The position numbers and the translations under genes are program-made. Positions 53,758-62,378 of a DNA stretch of 64,000 nucleotides are shown here, piece by piece (the stretch's first letter is position 1; each line of letters starts with the position of its first letter). The notes under the pieces were generated by a model. It was not told the origin of the DNA, did not search any database, and was given only the letters and a program-made list of their open reading frames with translations. Source of the stretch: DASTCZ01 sp963704455 (GTDB lineage Bacteria; Acidobacteriota; Terriglobia; Acidiferrales; UBA7541); NCBI GenBank assembly GCA_963704455.1, contig OY969905.1:2170001-2234000 (forward strand), written 5' to 3'.

Positions 53758-55259
53758 GACCTACACGAAGAGAAAGCGCAGTAACAGAAAAAGAACGCAT
53801 TATGGTGGTGGACGACGAACCCAGCATCCGCAAATATTTGCAAACGCTGCTCGAAGTTGACGGCTATTCCGTCGAGACGCTCAGCTCGGGAGTCGAAGCC
53901 ATTGAGCGCGTCGCCGGAGGCGAAACCCCCGATTACATCATCCTGGACATCTTTATGCCCGAATTGAACGGGCTTGAAACGCTGAAGCGGCTGCTGCAGG
54001 CAAACCGCCAGCTCAACATCATCATGCTCTCGTGCACCAACGAAGTCGGCACGGTGGTGGAAGCCATCCGCCTCGGCGCACAGGACTACATCACGAAACC
54101 CTTTGAAAAAAGCGAATTGGACGCCGCCCTTCTAAAGTGCCAACAGAAGAAAAAACTTCGCGAGGAGAACACCGCGCTCCGCGAATATTGCGATCAAATC
54201 ACCGAGGATCTCAGCTTCCTGGCAGCCAGCCCGCAAATGGTTCGCATCCGCCAGCAAATTCTCCAGATCGCGCCGGTTGACGTGCCCGTTTTCATAATGG
54301 GGGAAAGCGGGGTGGGCAAGGAAGTGGTCGCGCGAATGATCCATCTCCGTTCTGTGCGCCGCACCCAGCCTTTTGTAAAGGTCAATTGCGCAGCGCTGCC
54401 GGGCGAGTTGCTGGAATCGGAATTATTCGGTTATGAGCAAGGCGCATTTACTGGAGCCGTGCGCTCAAAGCCCGGCAAATTTGAGCTGGCCAACAAGGGC
54501 ACCATCTTCCTCGACGAAATCGCGGAGATGAGCTCGCACATGCAGGCCAAGCTGCTCCACGTCCTTCAGGACCACCAGTATTCCCGCCTGGGCGGCCGCC
54601 AGCTCATCGAAGTGGATGTCCGCGTCCTTGCCGCAACGAACGTGGATGTGCAGGAAGCGATGAAGTCCGGACGCTTCCGCGAGGATCTCTACTACCGCTT
54701 AAACGTCCTATCCATTCAAATCCCGCCGCTCCGCGAGCGCAGCCAGGAAATCCCGATGCTCTTCCGGCATTTCCTCCAGCAATACAGTGAGAAATTCAAT
54801 AAAGAAGCTCCCGTGCCATCGCAGCATTTGCTGGATGCCGCGGTGCGATACGAGTGGCCCGGAAATCTCCGCGAGCTCGAGAACTTCGTCAAACGATACG
54901 TCATACTGGAAGACGATGAAGGCAGCCTGCGCGAATTGGTGGAGATGTCTGCCGCAAGGCAGCGGACGGCTCCGCGGCCGGAATCGACTGTGCCGAAAGA
55001 CATGGGCCTGAAAGCTCTTGTCCGCGGCTTGAAGGATGAAGCCGAAATGGAAGCGATCGCAGTGGCGCTTGAGAAGACGCGCTGGTGCCGCAAGGATGCC
55101 GCAAAGTTGCTGGGCATAAGTTACAAGGCCCTCCTTTACAAGATGCGGCAATTCAACCTGGATAGCGGGCGCGGGGCTCGGGCCAAAGCCGACAACGCCG
55201 CAAAGGAGACGCCACAGAGCGCTACTCCGGCGCCTGTTGGAGCCGTGCACGAGTCATAG
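53754..55259 (+). CDS. NtrC-type sigma-54-dependent response regulator
   Basis: A 501-residue protein: receiver domain (about 15-130) with DD at 20-21, phosphoacceptor D65 in YIILDIFMPE and conserved K, AAA+ domain with Walker A GESGVGKE (183-190), intact GAFTGA at 230-235 and Walker B FLDEIAEM, and a C-terminal Fis HTH ending ISYKALLYKMRQFNL. Activates sigma-54 promoters when phosphorylated by its partner kinase. Likely master activator of the PilZ and exopolysaccharide units around it. Confidence 0.93.
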   Translation: MRPTRRESAVTEKERIMVVDDEPSIRKYLQTLLEVDGYSVETLSSGVEAIERVAGGETPDYIILDIFMPELNGLETLKRLLQANRQLNIIMLSCTNEVGTVVEAIRLGAQDYITKPFEKSELDAALLKCQQKKKLREENTALREYCDQITEDLSFLAASPQMVRIRQQILQIAPVDVPVFIMGESGVGKEVVARMIHLRSVRRTQPFVKVNCAALPGELLESELFGYEQGAFTGAVRSKPGKFELANKGTIFLDEIAEMSSHMQAKLLHVLQDHQYSRLGGRQLIEVDVRVLAATNVDVQEAMKSGRFREDLYYRLNVLSIQIPPLRERSQEIPMLFRHFLQQYSEKFNKEAPVPSQHLLDAAVRYEWPGNLRELENFVKRYVILEDDEGSLRELVEMSAARQRTAPRPESTVPKDMGLKALVRGLKDEAEMEAIAVALEKTRWCRKDAAKLLGISYKALLYKMRQFNLDSGRGARAKADNAAKETPQSATPAPVGAVHES

Positions 55260-55268
55260 GACTTATGG

Positions 55269-55286
55269 GCTGCAACTTATTGCAGC
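55269..55286 (+). terminator. Weak hairpin after the HK-RR operon
   Basis: GCTGCAA, loop CTTA, TTGCAGC, followed by TTCTAG. It begins 9 bases after the regulator stop codon. The T-run is poor, so it may be only a partial terminator. Confidence 0.4.
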
Positions 55287-55518
55287 TTCTAGACATGTGG
55301 CTGGGGCGTCTGCCTTCAAGCCTCAACAGCCGGGGGAATCGGGGAAAATGCAGCCCGAGTTGGCGGGGAAATATGAGCCTTCATAGCTCTCAATGATGAT
55401 AGCTTTATTGAGTGTATGTCACTGATATGCATGGGGTTAAGGGCAGTGCGCGACCTACATACCAGAATGAAAAGGGTGCCTACCATTCAGGATAGTAATA
55501 GATTGCCGAAATGGTCTT

Positions 55519-55534
55519 TGGCATCCTGATTGCA
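55519..55534 (+). promoter_or_regulatory. Sigma-54 promoter candidate of the PilZ gene at 55591
   Basis: TGGCATC-CTGA-TTGCA, 10 of 12 consensus positions including all of the -12 box. Transcription start expected near 55545, about 46 bases before the ATG. The rest of 55260-55590 holds no gene. Confidence 0.62.
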
Positions 55535-55590
55535 CTTTACATCCACCCGGTAAGGCTTGTGCTCTTCCGGAAAAGTGAATCAGGGGGAAT

Positions 55591-55932
55591 ATGACAGAAC
55601 GACGAACATCTCGCCGTTACGACTTGTCCTTGCCGGTCGTAATACGTGTTCCCGTTGACAAGACCGCGGATTCGCAAAATGGCCGTACGCGCGACATCTC
55701 CACGCGCGGGGTCTATTTCACTTTGGACAAGGATCTCGAAGCGGGGGCCGAACTCGACATCACGCTGACGTTGCCCTCTGAAATCACGCGCGGCACGGAG
55801 GTTCTGGTGCGTGCACAAGGCCGCGTGATCCGGGTTGAACACGATGACCAGGAAGATTCCAGGCGCGTAGGTGTCGCTGCGGTGATCGAGCGCTACGACA
55901 TCATTCGCGGCGAGCGATCGAACTCGCACTAA
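55591..55932 (+). CDS. PilZ-domain protein (single domain)
   Basis: A 113-residue single PilZ protein. The signature RRTSRRYDLSLP (residues 3-14) and the RDISTRG box (37-43) are present, then a beta barrel with GVAAVIERYD. Predicted c-di-GMP receptor. It follows the NtrC-type regulator by 331 bases and has the clearest sigma-54 promoter in the region, so it is a probable target of that regulator. Confidence 0.85.
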   Translation: MTERRTSRRYDLSLPVVIRVPVDKTADSQNGRTRDISTRGVYFTLDKDLEAGAELDITLTLPSEITRGTEVLVRAQGRVIRVEHDDQEDSRRVGVAAVIERYDIIRGERSNSH

Positions 55933-56061
55933 TTCTGTTTTCTCAACTCCTCATCATTTAGGGAACGTGCTGACAGTGGAGGCGGAGCCTGTCTGGACTT
56001 GCTGTCGCACCAACACTGTCCATGTGAGAAAGGTGTTAGCCGTGAAAACTTGGCCGCACGG

Positions 56062-57135
56062 TCACTTGCTTGGAAAATCTCGCTTCCATTCGCGCCACCA
56101 TTCGGTATCGCGCAGTCCCAACGCATCCCAATATAAGTCGCGCATGTGCGGATCGCCTGTGAGAATTCCCTCGCGAGTCACACCTTCCGGCGGCGGAATA
56201 AATTCGGCTAATCGGTCGAAAACGTGCGCGCGGTCGTTGCCATCCGTGCGAGAGAGAAGGTGCCAGAGCGTGATTGCGTCGCGCGGACGTGCGAATCGCA
56301 CCAACTCTTGTAGGAATTCACTATGAGTCACACCAACGCCATACGGTGGATTGGATGTCGTTACGTCAAATGAAGCAAGCGCACTTTGAAATTCCTTTGC
56401 GGAATCCTCGTAGAAAGGTGTTCCGGGGCCCGACCCTGAGTGAATCAAACACAAAGCGCCCACCGGGACGAATGACTCGCGTCCACCGTGCTGGAATGCG
56501 ACCCAGCCCATGGTGACACGCATCCACCCTTCGCCATTTGCATCCACGTGCAATGTGTAACTGCAGCCGAGGTCCACCGCAACGGCAGAAGATGTCTGCA
56601 CTGAGAAGCGCCGGGGCGGCGCCCAGATCAATGCCTGAATGGTGCCTTGATACAACGCCAGGCTGCCGTCCTGACTGCGCACTTCCAAAAAGCGCACGCG
56701 GGATTCCGGCCCCACTTCAACTTCGCCGATATCTCCAATATCAATTCGCGCTCGTGAAGCGGAATCCGTTTCAAGTGTTTGCCCTGATTGCAGCTTGAGG
56801 TTTTCTCCAACCGATTGCAGCCCCACGCGCGGCGAGCCCTCTAAACGCGCGACCCGCCACGTCTCCGCTGGACTGCCATGCCATCGCAAAGCTATCCAGG
56901 CTGACGCAATGATTACTGCGGCTGCGGTTGCGATCGCAATCGGCGTGCGCCAACCTGCAAGCGAAAATTTGCGCGGGAATATGCTAATCGAGGATGGCTC
57001 CGCAAAAGGTCGATCGCTCGCCGCAGGCGCGCGAAACTTACCAAGAAGTTTTTCCAGCCGCGCGACTTCCGCGTCCGGCTGGACGTTTGCATTCTGTGGA
57101 TCCCAAAGGTAGTCGTTGCTCATAGCAATCATCAT
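56062..57135 (-). CDS. FecR-like anti-sigma/regulatory membrane protein
   Basis: A 357-residue protein with a short cytoplasmic N-terminus (about 1-50), one membrane helix (about 55-75, AIATAAAVIIASAWIALRW) and a periplasmic FecR-type domain with GDIGEVEVGPESRVRFLEVR and VQTSSAVAVDLGCSYTLHV. The ATG overlaps the stop of the ECF sigma gene upstream, so it is likely its cognate anti-sigma or regulator. C-terminal 100 residues form a unique region. Several ATGs lie close together (57135, 57132, 57123); the overlap favours 57135. Confidence 0.72.
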   Translation of the reverse strand: MMIAMSNDYLWDPQNANVQPDAEVARLEKLLGKFRAPAASDRPFAEPSSISIFPRKFSLAGWRTPIAIATAAAVIIASAWIALRWHGSPAETWRVARLEGSPRVGLQSVGENLKLQSGQTLETDSASRARIDIGDIGEVEVGPESRVRFLEVRSQDGSLALYQGTIQALIWAPPRRFSVQTSSAVAVDLGCSYTLHVDANGEGWMRVTMGWVAFQHGGRESFVPVGALCLIHSGSGPGTPFYEDSAKEFQSALASFDVTTSNPPYGVGVTHSEFLQELVRFARPRDAITLWHLLSRTDGNDRAHVFDRLAEFIPPPEGVTREGILTGDPHMRDLYWDALGLRDTEWWREWKRDFPSK

Positions 57136-57629
57136 CCCTTGCCGAGAATCTGGCGGAGTTGCGCCATCCCGCGATGAAGATTTACGCGCACCGAGCCGGG
57201 GGTGAGTCCTGTGCGGGCCGCGATCTCCGGTCCGCTCATTCCTTCCACCAGCCTCAGGATTAATGTTTCCCGGTACGCTTCGGGCAGGCGGCGAATTGCT
57301 GTCAATGCCGCCAGAGCTTCCGCGTCCGGCTTCCCTGTTTTCGCAGTAATCGTTTCCGGCAACTCCACGTCCACGCGCGCGCCGCGGAAGAAATCGTGAG
57401 CCCGGTTGCGGGCAATCGTGGCGAGCCACCCGCCAAACGCCGCGGGATCCCGAAGTGATGCAAGCTTCCGTAGCGCCTGCAGGAAAACTTCTTGCGCGAG
57501 GTCATCCACATCGGCGTAAGGAACACGTGAAAGCAAGAGTCCGTGCACCATTGGAAGGAAACGGGCGTAGAGGCGGCCAAAAGCTGCGCGATCACCCGTT
57601 CGAGCCGCAATCACATCCGCTTCATCCAT
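57132..57629 (-). CDS. ECF-family RNA polymerase sigma factor
   Basis: A 165-residue ECF sigma factor. Region 2 has FGRLYARFLPMVHGLLLSRV, DVDDLAQEVFLQALRKL and WLATIARNRAHDFFR; region 4 has LPEAYRETLILRLVEGMSGPEIAARTGLTPGSVRVNLHRG. It is the first gene of the sigma/FecR-like pair. The frame runs upstream 50 codons to 57779, but the body begins at MDEADVIAARTGD, the usual place. Confidence 0.9.
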   Translation of the reverse strand: MDEADVIAARTGDRAAFGRLYARFLPMVHGLLLSRVPYADVDDLAQEVFLQALRKLASLRDPAAFGGWLATIARNRAHDFFRGARVDVELPETITAKTGKPDAEALAALTAIRRLPEAYRETLILRLVEGMSGPEIAARTGLTPGSVRVNLHRGMAQLRQILGKG

Positions 57630-57972
57630 AGGCACGGGACGCGTTTCCGCTTGCCGAGAGCGACCCGCAGAATCAGTGAATGGCAACGAGTCCAAAGTAA
57701 CTCCGATTCCCGGATAGTATCTCTCGCCGTTCACTTTTCCATCCGCAAATTGAGCCCATTCAATTCGGAGACTAGACAATCACCATGGAGGATGACGGTT
57801 CTTCGCCTGCAATCGTTAACAGCTGCCATGTGCGGGTTTGACCCCACCGTCAGTACTAAGTCCGATCCGGAATTACGTTCTACAATCGATTTGATCGCAA
57901 CAAATGTTTCCAATTGAAAAGAGAGTCCGATCGTCCTACTATCGCGGCAATCGCCCACCCGGGAGGTTACTG
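57630..57972. other. Divergent intergenic region, no gene seen
   Basis: 343 bases between the ECF sigma and the CBS gene. Open frames here are extensions of either neighbour. No GG-N10-GC element and no clear ECF-type promoter found by eye. Confidence 0.4.
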
Positions 57973-58407
57973 ATGCGCGTTGCAGACCTGATCAGCTCAC
58001 GCAAAGACGTCTATTCCGTTTCGGAAAATGCCACCGTCCATGAAGTGGCCCGGTATCTGCGCGATCAGGAAGTACGGTCTGTTGGTGTGCTCGATGCTTC
58101 GGGCAAGCTTACCGGGGTCGTTTCTCAAAGCGATATTTCCGACCGCGTGGCCGCTGAGAACAAATGCCCCGCGTGGATGCGAGTTACGGAGATCATGACG
58201 CGGGACCTTGTGACGGTGTCCCCGGAAATGGGTCTCGAAGAATGTCTCCTGCTAATGGAAAAGCATGGGGTTTTCCACCTGCTGGTTGTAAAGGAAGGCG
58301 GGGAGTTTCGCGGAGCGATTTCTGTGGCGGACCTATTGCGCGTAATCTCGTCAGACCAGAAGGCGCGCGCGGACTTGCTCGAAGCCTTTGTTTTCCCCAA
58401 GCGATAG
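57973..58407 (+). CDS. CBS-domain pair protein
   Basis: A 144-residue protein made of two CBS motifs: ISSRKDVYSVSENATVHEVARYLRDQEVRSVGVLD with GVVSQSDISDR, and EIMTRDLVTVSPEMGLEECLLLMEKHGVFHLLVV with GAISVADLLRV. Such pairs bind adenine nucleotides and act as energy sensors. The ATG at 57973 is preceded by GGGAGG. Convergent with the next PilZ gene. Functional link to it is possible but unshown. Confidence 0.85.
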   Translation: MRVADLISSRKDVYSVSENATVHEVARYLRDQEVRSVGVLDASGKLTGVVSQSDISDRVAAENKCPAWMRVTEIMTRDLVTVSPEMGLEECLLLMEKHGVFHLLVVKEGGEFRGAISVADLLRVISSDQKARADLLEAFVFPKR

Positions 58408-58422
58408 GCTGCGCCTGAATAT

Positions 58423-58752
58423 CTACAAAGCTTGCAGGCGGCGAAGAACCTGCGTCAACCGCGCGCGCGCTTCGGGCTGCATGGCCGTAAACTCAATCCC
58501 CATTCCTTTGCCGGTCAACACACTTCGCACTACCGCGCGCGCGCGAACTTCTCCGCCGGGAACGTCGAACACGAGTTTGAGAACTTCACCGACAGCAGCC
58601 GGCTGCTTCGTGTAAATGAAAAGGCCGCCGAGGCCCAGCGTACCGATGCGCGATATGATGCGCGCGCCACCGGCCTGCCATGCGACCGTCATTCCCTTTG
58701 GCAAGCCGATCCTCGTGTACCGTCTCGCCTTTTCACCTGTTTCCTGCGGCAT
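58423..58752 (-). CDS. PilZ-domain protein (single domain)
   Basis: A 109-residue PilZ protein. The signature is KARRYTRIGLPKG (residues 8-20), weaker than in the other two (RxxxR as RRYTR). The glycine box reads IGTLGLGGLFIYT instead of D-x-S-x-x-G, so ligand binding may be altered. No sigma-54 element seen in front. Convergent with the CBS-domain gene by 15 bases. Confidence 0.7.
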   Translation of the reverse strand: MPQETGEKARRYTRIGLPKGMTVAWQAGGARIISRIGTLGLGGLFIYTKQPAAVGEVLKLVFDVPGGEVRARAVVRSVLTGKGMGIEFTAMQPEARARLTQVLRRLQAL

Positions 58753-59148
58753 ACTACAGATTCTATTTCTCTTCTCGGAAACGTAAAGCTACTTCCTCAG
58801 GAGGTTTCCTTAGCAATTAGCCCCCTCGGGAATCCTGGATTGTCACCAGTTGGAGAACCCCTCAATCATTGCGTCTGTGATCTTGCCATTCAGGATCCGA
58901 GGTAACCTTTGTACCCATGTGTGAAACAGGTTTTCCATTCTTGAGCCCGCACCTGGCTGATTTCTTCTTCGAATTCGCTGGTCCCGCACCTCTTTTCGAT
59001 GAGTTTGTTGCCTCAAGAAATCACGTAACTCACACAGAACAAGAGACTTAATCAGATTTCAGCTTCAAATCAGGAAAAACGGCCCAATTTGGCAATCAGG
59101 GTGCGAATCCTCAAGTCTGTTTGGGGGGGACTCAGTAAGTTCGTTTCC
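58753..59148. other. Intergenic region before the second AAA+ regulator
   Basis: 396 bases between divergent PilZ and regulator genes. It holds the weak -24/-12 element at 59090-59105. No other gene seen. The frame that opens at 59089 runs through this element, which is why a start downstream is preferred. Confidence 0.45.
59090..59105 (+). promoter_or_regulatory. Weak sigma-54 promoter candidate before the second AAA+ regulator
   Basis: TGGCAAT-CAGG-GTGCG, 8 of 12 consensus positions. The invariant GG and GC are present. If used, the transcript would begin about 33 bases before the ATG at 59149. Confidence 0.35.
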
Positions 59149-60234
59149 ATGGCTGCGCCCGGCTTCCAATTCGCTTCCAATGGCAATAACGGGTCGGAGG
59201 AATTGCCCTCCGACGCGGTTATATTTGGCCGCTCCGAGGCCATGCGTGCGATCCGCCAAAAGGTCGAAAAAATCTCAGCGACCAAGGTACCCGTCCTTCT
59301 GCAAGGTGAAAGTGGCACGGGCAAGGAACTTATCGCCCGGATGATACACCGGCTTTCGGAGCGCGCTGCCGGACCATTCGTGAAAGTGAACTGCCCCGCA
59401 ATTCCCGGAACGCTGCTTGAGTCAGAACTTTTTGGGTATGAGAAAGGGTCATTCACCGGGGCCTACGGATCGAAGCCCGGCCGCGCTGAGATGGCGGACA
59501 GAGGAACGCTTTTCCTCGACGAGATATCCGAGATGGATCTGGGGCTGCAGGCCAAGCTATTGCAGCTCTTGCAGGATAACCAGTTCTGGCGCATCGGAGC
59601 GCGCGAGGAAACGCACGTGGATGTGCGCATAATTTGCGCGACGAACCGCCAGCTCGAAGACGAAATTCATAGCGGCAGATTCCGCCAAGATCTTTTTTAC
59701 CGCATCAATGTGCTGAAAATTCAGCTCCCGCCGCTCAGAGAGCGTGGGGAAGACCTGTGCGAATTGATTGAATATTTTCTGGGGTTCTTCTCACGCAAAC
59801 ACAACGTCAATCCACCAGCGCCATCCGCCACTCTGATCCGGCTCCTGCAAAAGCACCTCTGGCCGGGCAATATTCGTGAGTTAAGCAATCTGGTCGAGCG
59901 CTATGCGATTCTGGGGTCCGAAGAATCCGTCTTAAATGAGCTGCTCGGCGCGGCAGAGGCAGCAGAAGGCGAATTGGAGTTCCCATCCTCAGGCCCGATG
60001 CAGCTCAAAGTTGTTACTCGACAGACAGTCCAACGACTCGAGAAGAAAATTATTCTGCGCACGCTGATCGCCCACCGTTGGAACCGAAAACGCGCTGCCA
60101 AAGACCTGAAGATCAGTTACCGCGCGCTTCTTTACAAGATTCGGCAAGCAGGTCTTCCTTCGCGCCGACTTGCGCCGGCGACCCCAGTCGAAAGCCTTGC
60201 CACGGTGATCCCCAAGACTCCATCATCAGACTGA
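59149..60234 (+). CDS. Sigma-54-dependent activator without receiver domain
   Basis: A 361-residue AAA+/Fis protein. It has only about 20 residues before the AAA+ domain, Walker A GESGTGKE (53-60), GSFTGA (100-105, a Ser variant of GAFTGA), Walker B FLDEISEM and arginine-finger region GRFRQDLFYRINVLKIQLPPLRER. The C-terminal HTH ends ISYRALLYKIRQAGL, nearly the same as in the NtrC-type regulator at 53754. Without an N-terminal sensor it may be controlled by expression or by a partner protein. A start at 59149 is chosen; TTG 59089 would place the promoter element inside the gene. Confidence 0.88.
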   Translation: MAAPGFQFASNGNNGSEELPSDAVIFGRSEAMRAIRQKVEKISATKVPVLLQGESGTGKELIARMIHRLSERAAGPFVKVNCPAIPGTLLESELFGYEKGSFTGAYGSKPGRAEMADRGTLFLDEISEMDLGLQAKLLQLLQDNQFWRIGAREETHVDVRIICATNRQLEDEIHSGRFRQDLFYRINVLKIQLPPLRERGEDLCELIEYFLGFFSRKHNVNPPAPSATLIRLLQKHLWPGNIRELSNLVERYAILGSEESVLNELLGAAEAAEGELEFPSSGPMQLKVVTRQTVQRLEKKIILRTLIAHRWNRKRAAKDLKISYRALLYKIRQAGLPSRRLAPATPVESLATVIPKTPSSD

Positions 60235-60705
60235 TGACGACCACTGGCCAATCAGAACCGGATTTGCCCTAATCGCACCGCCCTATGCCCGAATCTTCTG
60301 AACCAAACTTGCGAGTCGAGTTCCCTCCTTCCGAATTCGGTCAAGTTAGCCCTGATTCGATTTTTATCCCGGAATCGTGGGGTACGTTCATTAAGAATCA
60401 GCAGGTTTTTGTCAATGAAATTGGGCCCCTGATTCGGGCAAAATCACAGAATTTCACTCCAAAGTAGGGGTCAAGAGTGGTGGATAACTCTTTTCCGCCA
60501 AGTGGAAAAGGTTTGGAGTATCAGAATGGTCCAGGGCATCTTTCTACTGCCAAAAATGGCCACTAAGCCGTTTATCTTCAATTACTTACGACTGATTCAG
60601 GACACTACCCGCCACTACCCCCTCATGGTATCTACCGTGCTCTTCCACTACTCGGTACAGAAATGGTCTTTAGCAGTGTTTCCGGTGGACCCCCTTGGAG
60701 GAGTA
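60235..60705. other. Intergenic region before the third regulator
   Basis: 471 bases. The sequence CCTGATTCG occurs twice (near 60352 and 60430). A 60-codon frame at 60285-60467 has no ribosome site and no recognisable feature. The -24/-12 candidate at 60626 and a strong GGAGGAG site at 60697-60703 show where the regulator gene begins. Confidence 0.45.
60626..60641 (+). promoter_or_regulatory. Weak sigma-54 promoter candidate before the third AAA+ regulator
   Basis: TGGTATC-TACC-GTGCT, 8 of 12 consensus positions, GG and GC in register. Predicted start near 60652, about 55 bases before the ATG at 60706, with the ribosome site between them. It may drive the whole exopolysaccharide cluster. 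Confidence 0.4.
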
Positions 60706-61686
60706 ATGCGGGTAAGCCCATACGACTCATCGGCGATTGAGCCAGAAGCCAGCCTGTCTGCTCCTATTAACCACATTTTTGTGTGGGGAATGAGTCCAGC
60801 GATGCTAAGGCTGCGCCGGGTCGTGACTGATACGGCGCGTACCGATATTCCGGTCCTGCTGACTGGGGAAAGCGGAACGGGGAAGGAAGTCCTCGCGCTT
60901 CAGATTCACCAGCTTTCCGACCGTCGAAATGAGCCTTTTACCAAGACGCGGTGCCGGACATTGATACCCGACCGGCTTACCTCACGGCTCAAGGATCCCG
61001 TTAACGGAGGATTTTCGAACGGGACGTTCCGCGGCACGGTTTTTCTCGACGAGATCAACGAACTTGATTCCGATGGACAGCGGCAGTTGCTGGATCTCTT
61101 GCCGGAGGGAAATGGGGTCCACAATGGCGACCCCGTTGGCGCCCGGCTCATCTCGACATCGCGTCGCAACCTCGAAGAAGAACTCAGGGCCGGAAGGTTC
61201 GCTGAAGAACTTTATTTCCGGCTAAACGGCGTGTCCGTCAGGATTCCGCCATTGAGGGATCGCAAGGAAGACATTTCCGACCTGGCGAATTTTTTCCTGA
61301 CGAAATATGCCACGCTCTTCGAGCGTGAACGGCCAGTGATGACGGAGGGATTGTTGGCGCGACTGGCCGCCTATTCCTGGCCGGGCAATGTGCGCCAGCT
61401 TGAGAATGCCATGAAAAAGATCGTCGCCACCGGAGACCCGGACGTGGCGCTGGCCGATCTTGTTGAGATCTCCCCGGACATCGCGAAATCTGGTGGTGGC
61501 TCCATTCCTTCCCTAAAAGCGACCGCGCGAGCGGCGAGCCGCCACGCGGAGCGGGAACTTATTTCCCGCGCGCTCACGCGCACTCATTGGAATCGGAAAA
61601 AGGCCGCACTGGAATTGCAAATCAGCTACAAGGCGCTTCTTTATAAGCTCAAGCAATTGGGACTGGAAGATTCCGAAGGTTCTTAA
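60706..61686 (+). CDS. AAA+/Fis regulator lacking the GAFTGA loop
   Basis: A 326-residue protein resembling sigma-54 activators: Walker A GESGTGKE (54-61), Walker B FLDEINEL, arginine-finger segment GRFAEELYFRLNGVSVRIPPLRDR, WPGNVRQLEN, and Fis HTH ISYKALLYKLKQLGL. The loop that should carry GAFTGA is replaced by a shorter, unlike stretch (NGGFSNGTFRG, about residues 100-110; about ten residues shorter than in the neighbour). It is therefore unlikely to remodel sigma-54 itself. The start at 60706 has GGAGGAG; a longer frame to 60502 would bury the promoter candidate. Last gene before the exopolysaccharide genes. Confidence 0.83.
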   Translation: MRVSPYDSSAIEPEASLSAPINHIFVWGMSPAMLRLRRVVTDTARTDIPVLLTGESGTGKEVLALQIHQLSDRRNEPFTKTRCRTLIPDRLTSRLKDPVNGGFSNGTFRGTVFLDEINELDSDGQRQLLDLLPEGNGVHNGDPVGARLISTSRRNLEEELRAGRFAEELYFRLNGVSVRIPPLRDRKEDISDLANFFLTKYATLFERERPVMTEGLLARLAAYSWPGNVRQLENAMKKIVATGDPDVALADLVEISPDIAKSGGGSIPSLKATARAASRHAERELISRALTRTHWNRKKAALELQISYKALLYKLKQLGLEDSEGS

Positions 61687-61709
61687 GAAGAGTTTTGCAG
61701 GAGAGGATT

Positions 61710-62360
61710 ATGAGCCGAATATTAAAGTTCGCGATGGTTGCGCTGGCCGCGGTGCTGGCAGTCCCGGCGTTTGCGCAAAAAGAAAATCCGAAATCGAATA
61801 ACCAAGACAACCGAGGCTCCGCTCCTTCTGCCAATGCTGGACAAGCCCAACCCGCTCCCACGGCCGCAGATTCCACCTACATTATCGGCGCGAGCGACGA
61901 GCTGAGCATCAGCGTTTGGAACGAACCGAACCTGACGCTCGCCGCCGTCCCGGTGCGGCCCGATGGGATGATTTCACTTCCCTTGATCAATGACGTGCAA
62001 GCAGCCGGCAAGACACCCGCGCAACTACGGGTGGAGATCACTGAAAAGCTGACCAAGGCACTCATCAAAGATCCTCACGTGACCGTAATCGTTACAGCCA
62101 TGAACAGTCAGCGAGTGTACGTCCTTGGACAGGTGGCGCGCGCGGGAGCCTATCCCATGTTTCCCGGCATGACTGTCCTGCAGGCTATTTCAAGCGCGGG
62201 CGGCCTGATCCTTTGGGCTAAGGAAACGAACATCGTGGTTCTTCGCACTGAAAACGGAAAGCAGATTCGCCTGCCGTTCAATTACAAGGACGTCGTCAAT
62301 GGGAAAAACGCGGAACAGAACATTGTTTTGAGGGCTGGCGACACCATCGTCGTGCCGTAA
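61710..62360 (+). CDS. Polysaccharide export protein (Wza-like, SLBB)
   Basis: A 216-residue exported protein: signal peptide (MSRILKFAMVALAAVLAVPA), a polar Pro/Gln/Asn-rich linker to residue 53, then the Poly_export domain (TYIIGASDELSISVWNEPNLT and RPDGMISLPLINDV) and an SLBB domain (QRVYVLGQVARAGAYPMFPGMTVLQAISSAGG). No lipobox cysteine. It would form part of an outer-membrane polysaccharide channel. It starts 23 bases after the regulator gene, with AGGAGAGG before its ATG. Confidence 0.9.
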   Translation: MSRILKFAMVALAAVLAVPAFAQKENPKSNNQDNRGSAPSANAGQAQPAPTAADSTYIIGASDELSISVWNEPNLTLAAVPVRPDGMISLPLINDVQAAGKTPAQLRVEITEKLTKALIKDPHVTVIVTAMNSQRVYVLGQVARAGAYPMFPGMTVLQAISSAGGLILWAKETNIVVLRTENGKQIRLPFNYKDVVNGKNAEQNIVLRAGDTIVVP

Positions 62361-62378
62361 GCAAGGAGAAAGAAGCTA

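Noticed and set aside
58770..58900. Sigma-54 promoter for the PilZ gene at 58423
   Set aside because: GC and GG-like pairs occur on the reverse strand but not at the required spacing.
59089..59148. TTG start of the second AAA+ regulator
   Set aside because: The TTG overlaps the -24 element and has no ribosome site; the family body begins later.
60285..60467. 60-codon forward frame between the second and third AAA+ regulators
   Set aside because: No ribosome site, no recognisable domain, no coding signature.
60502..60705. Extended N-terminus of the third AAA+ regulator
   Set aside because: A strong GGAGGAG site marks the ATG at 60706 and the longer frame would contain the promoter candidate.
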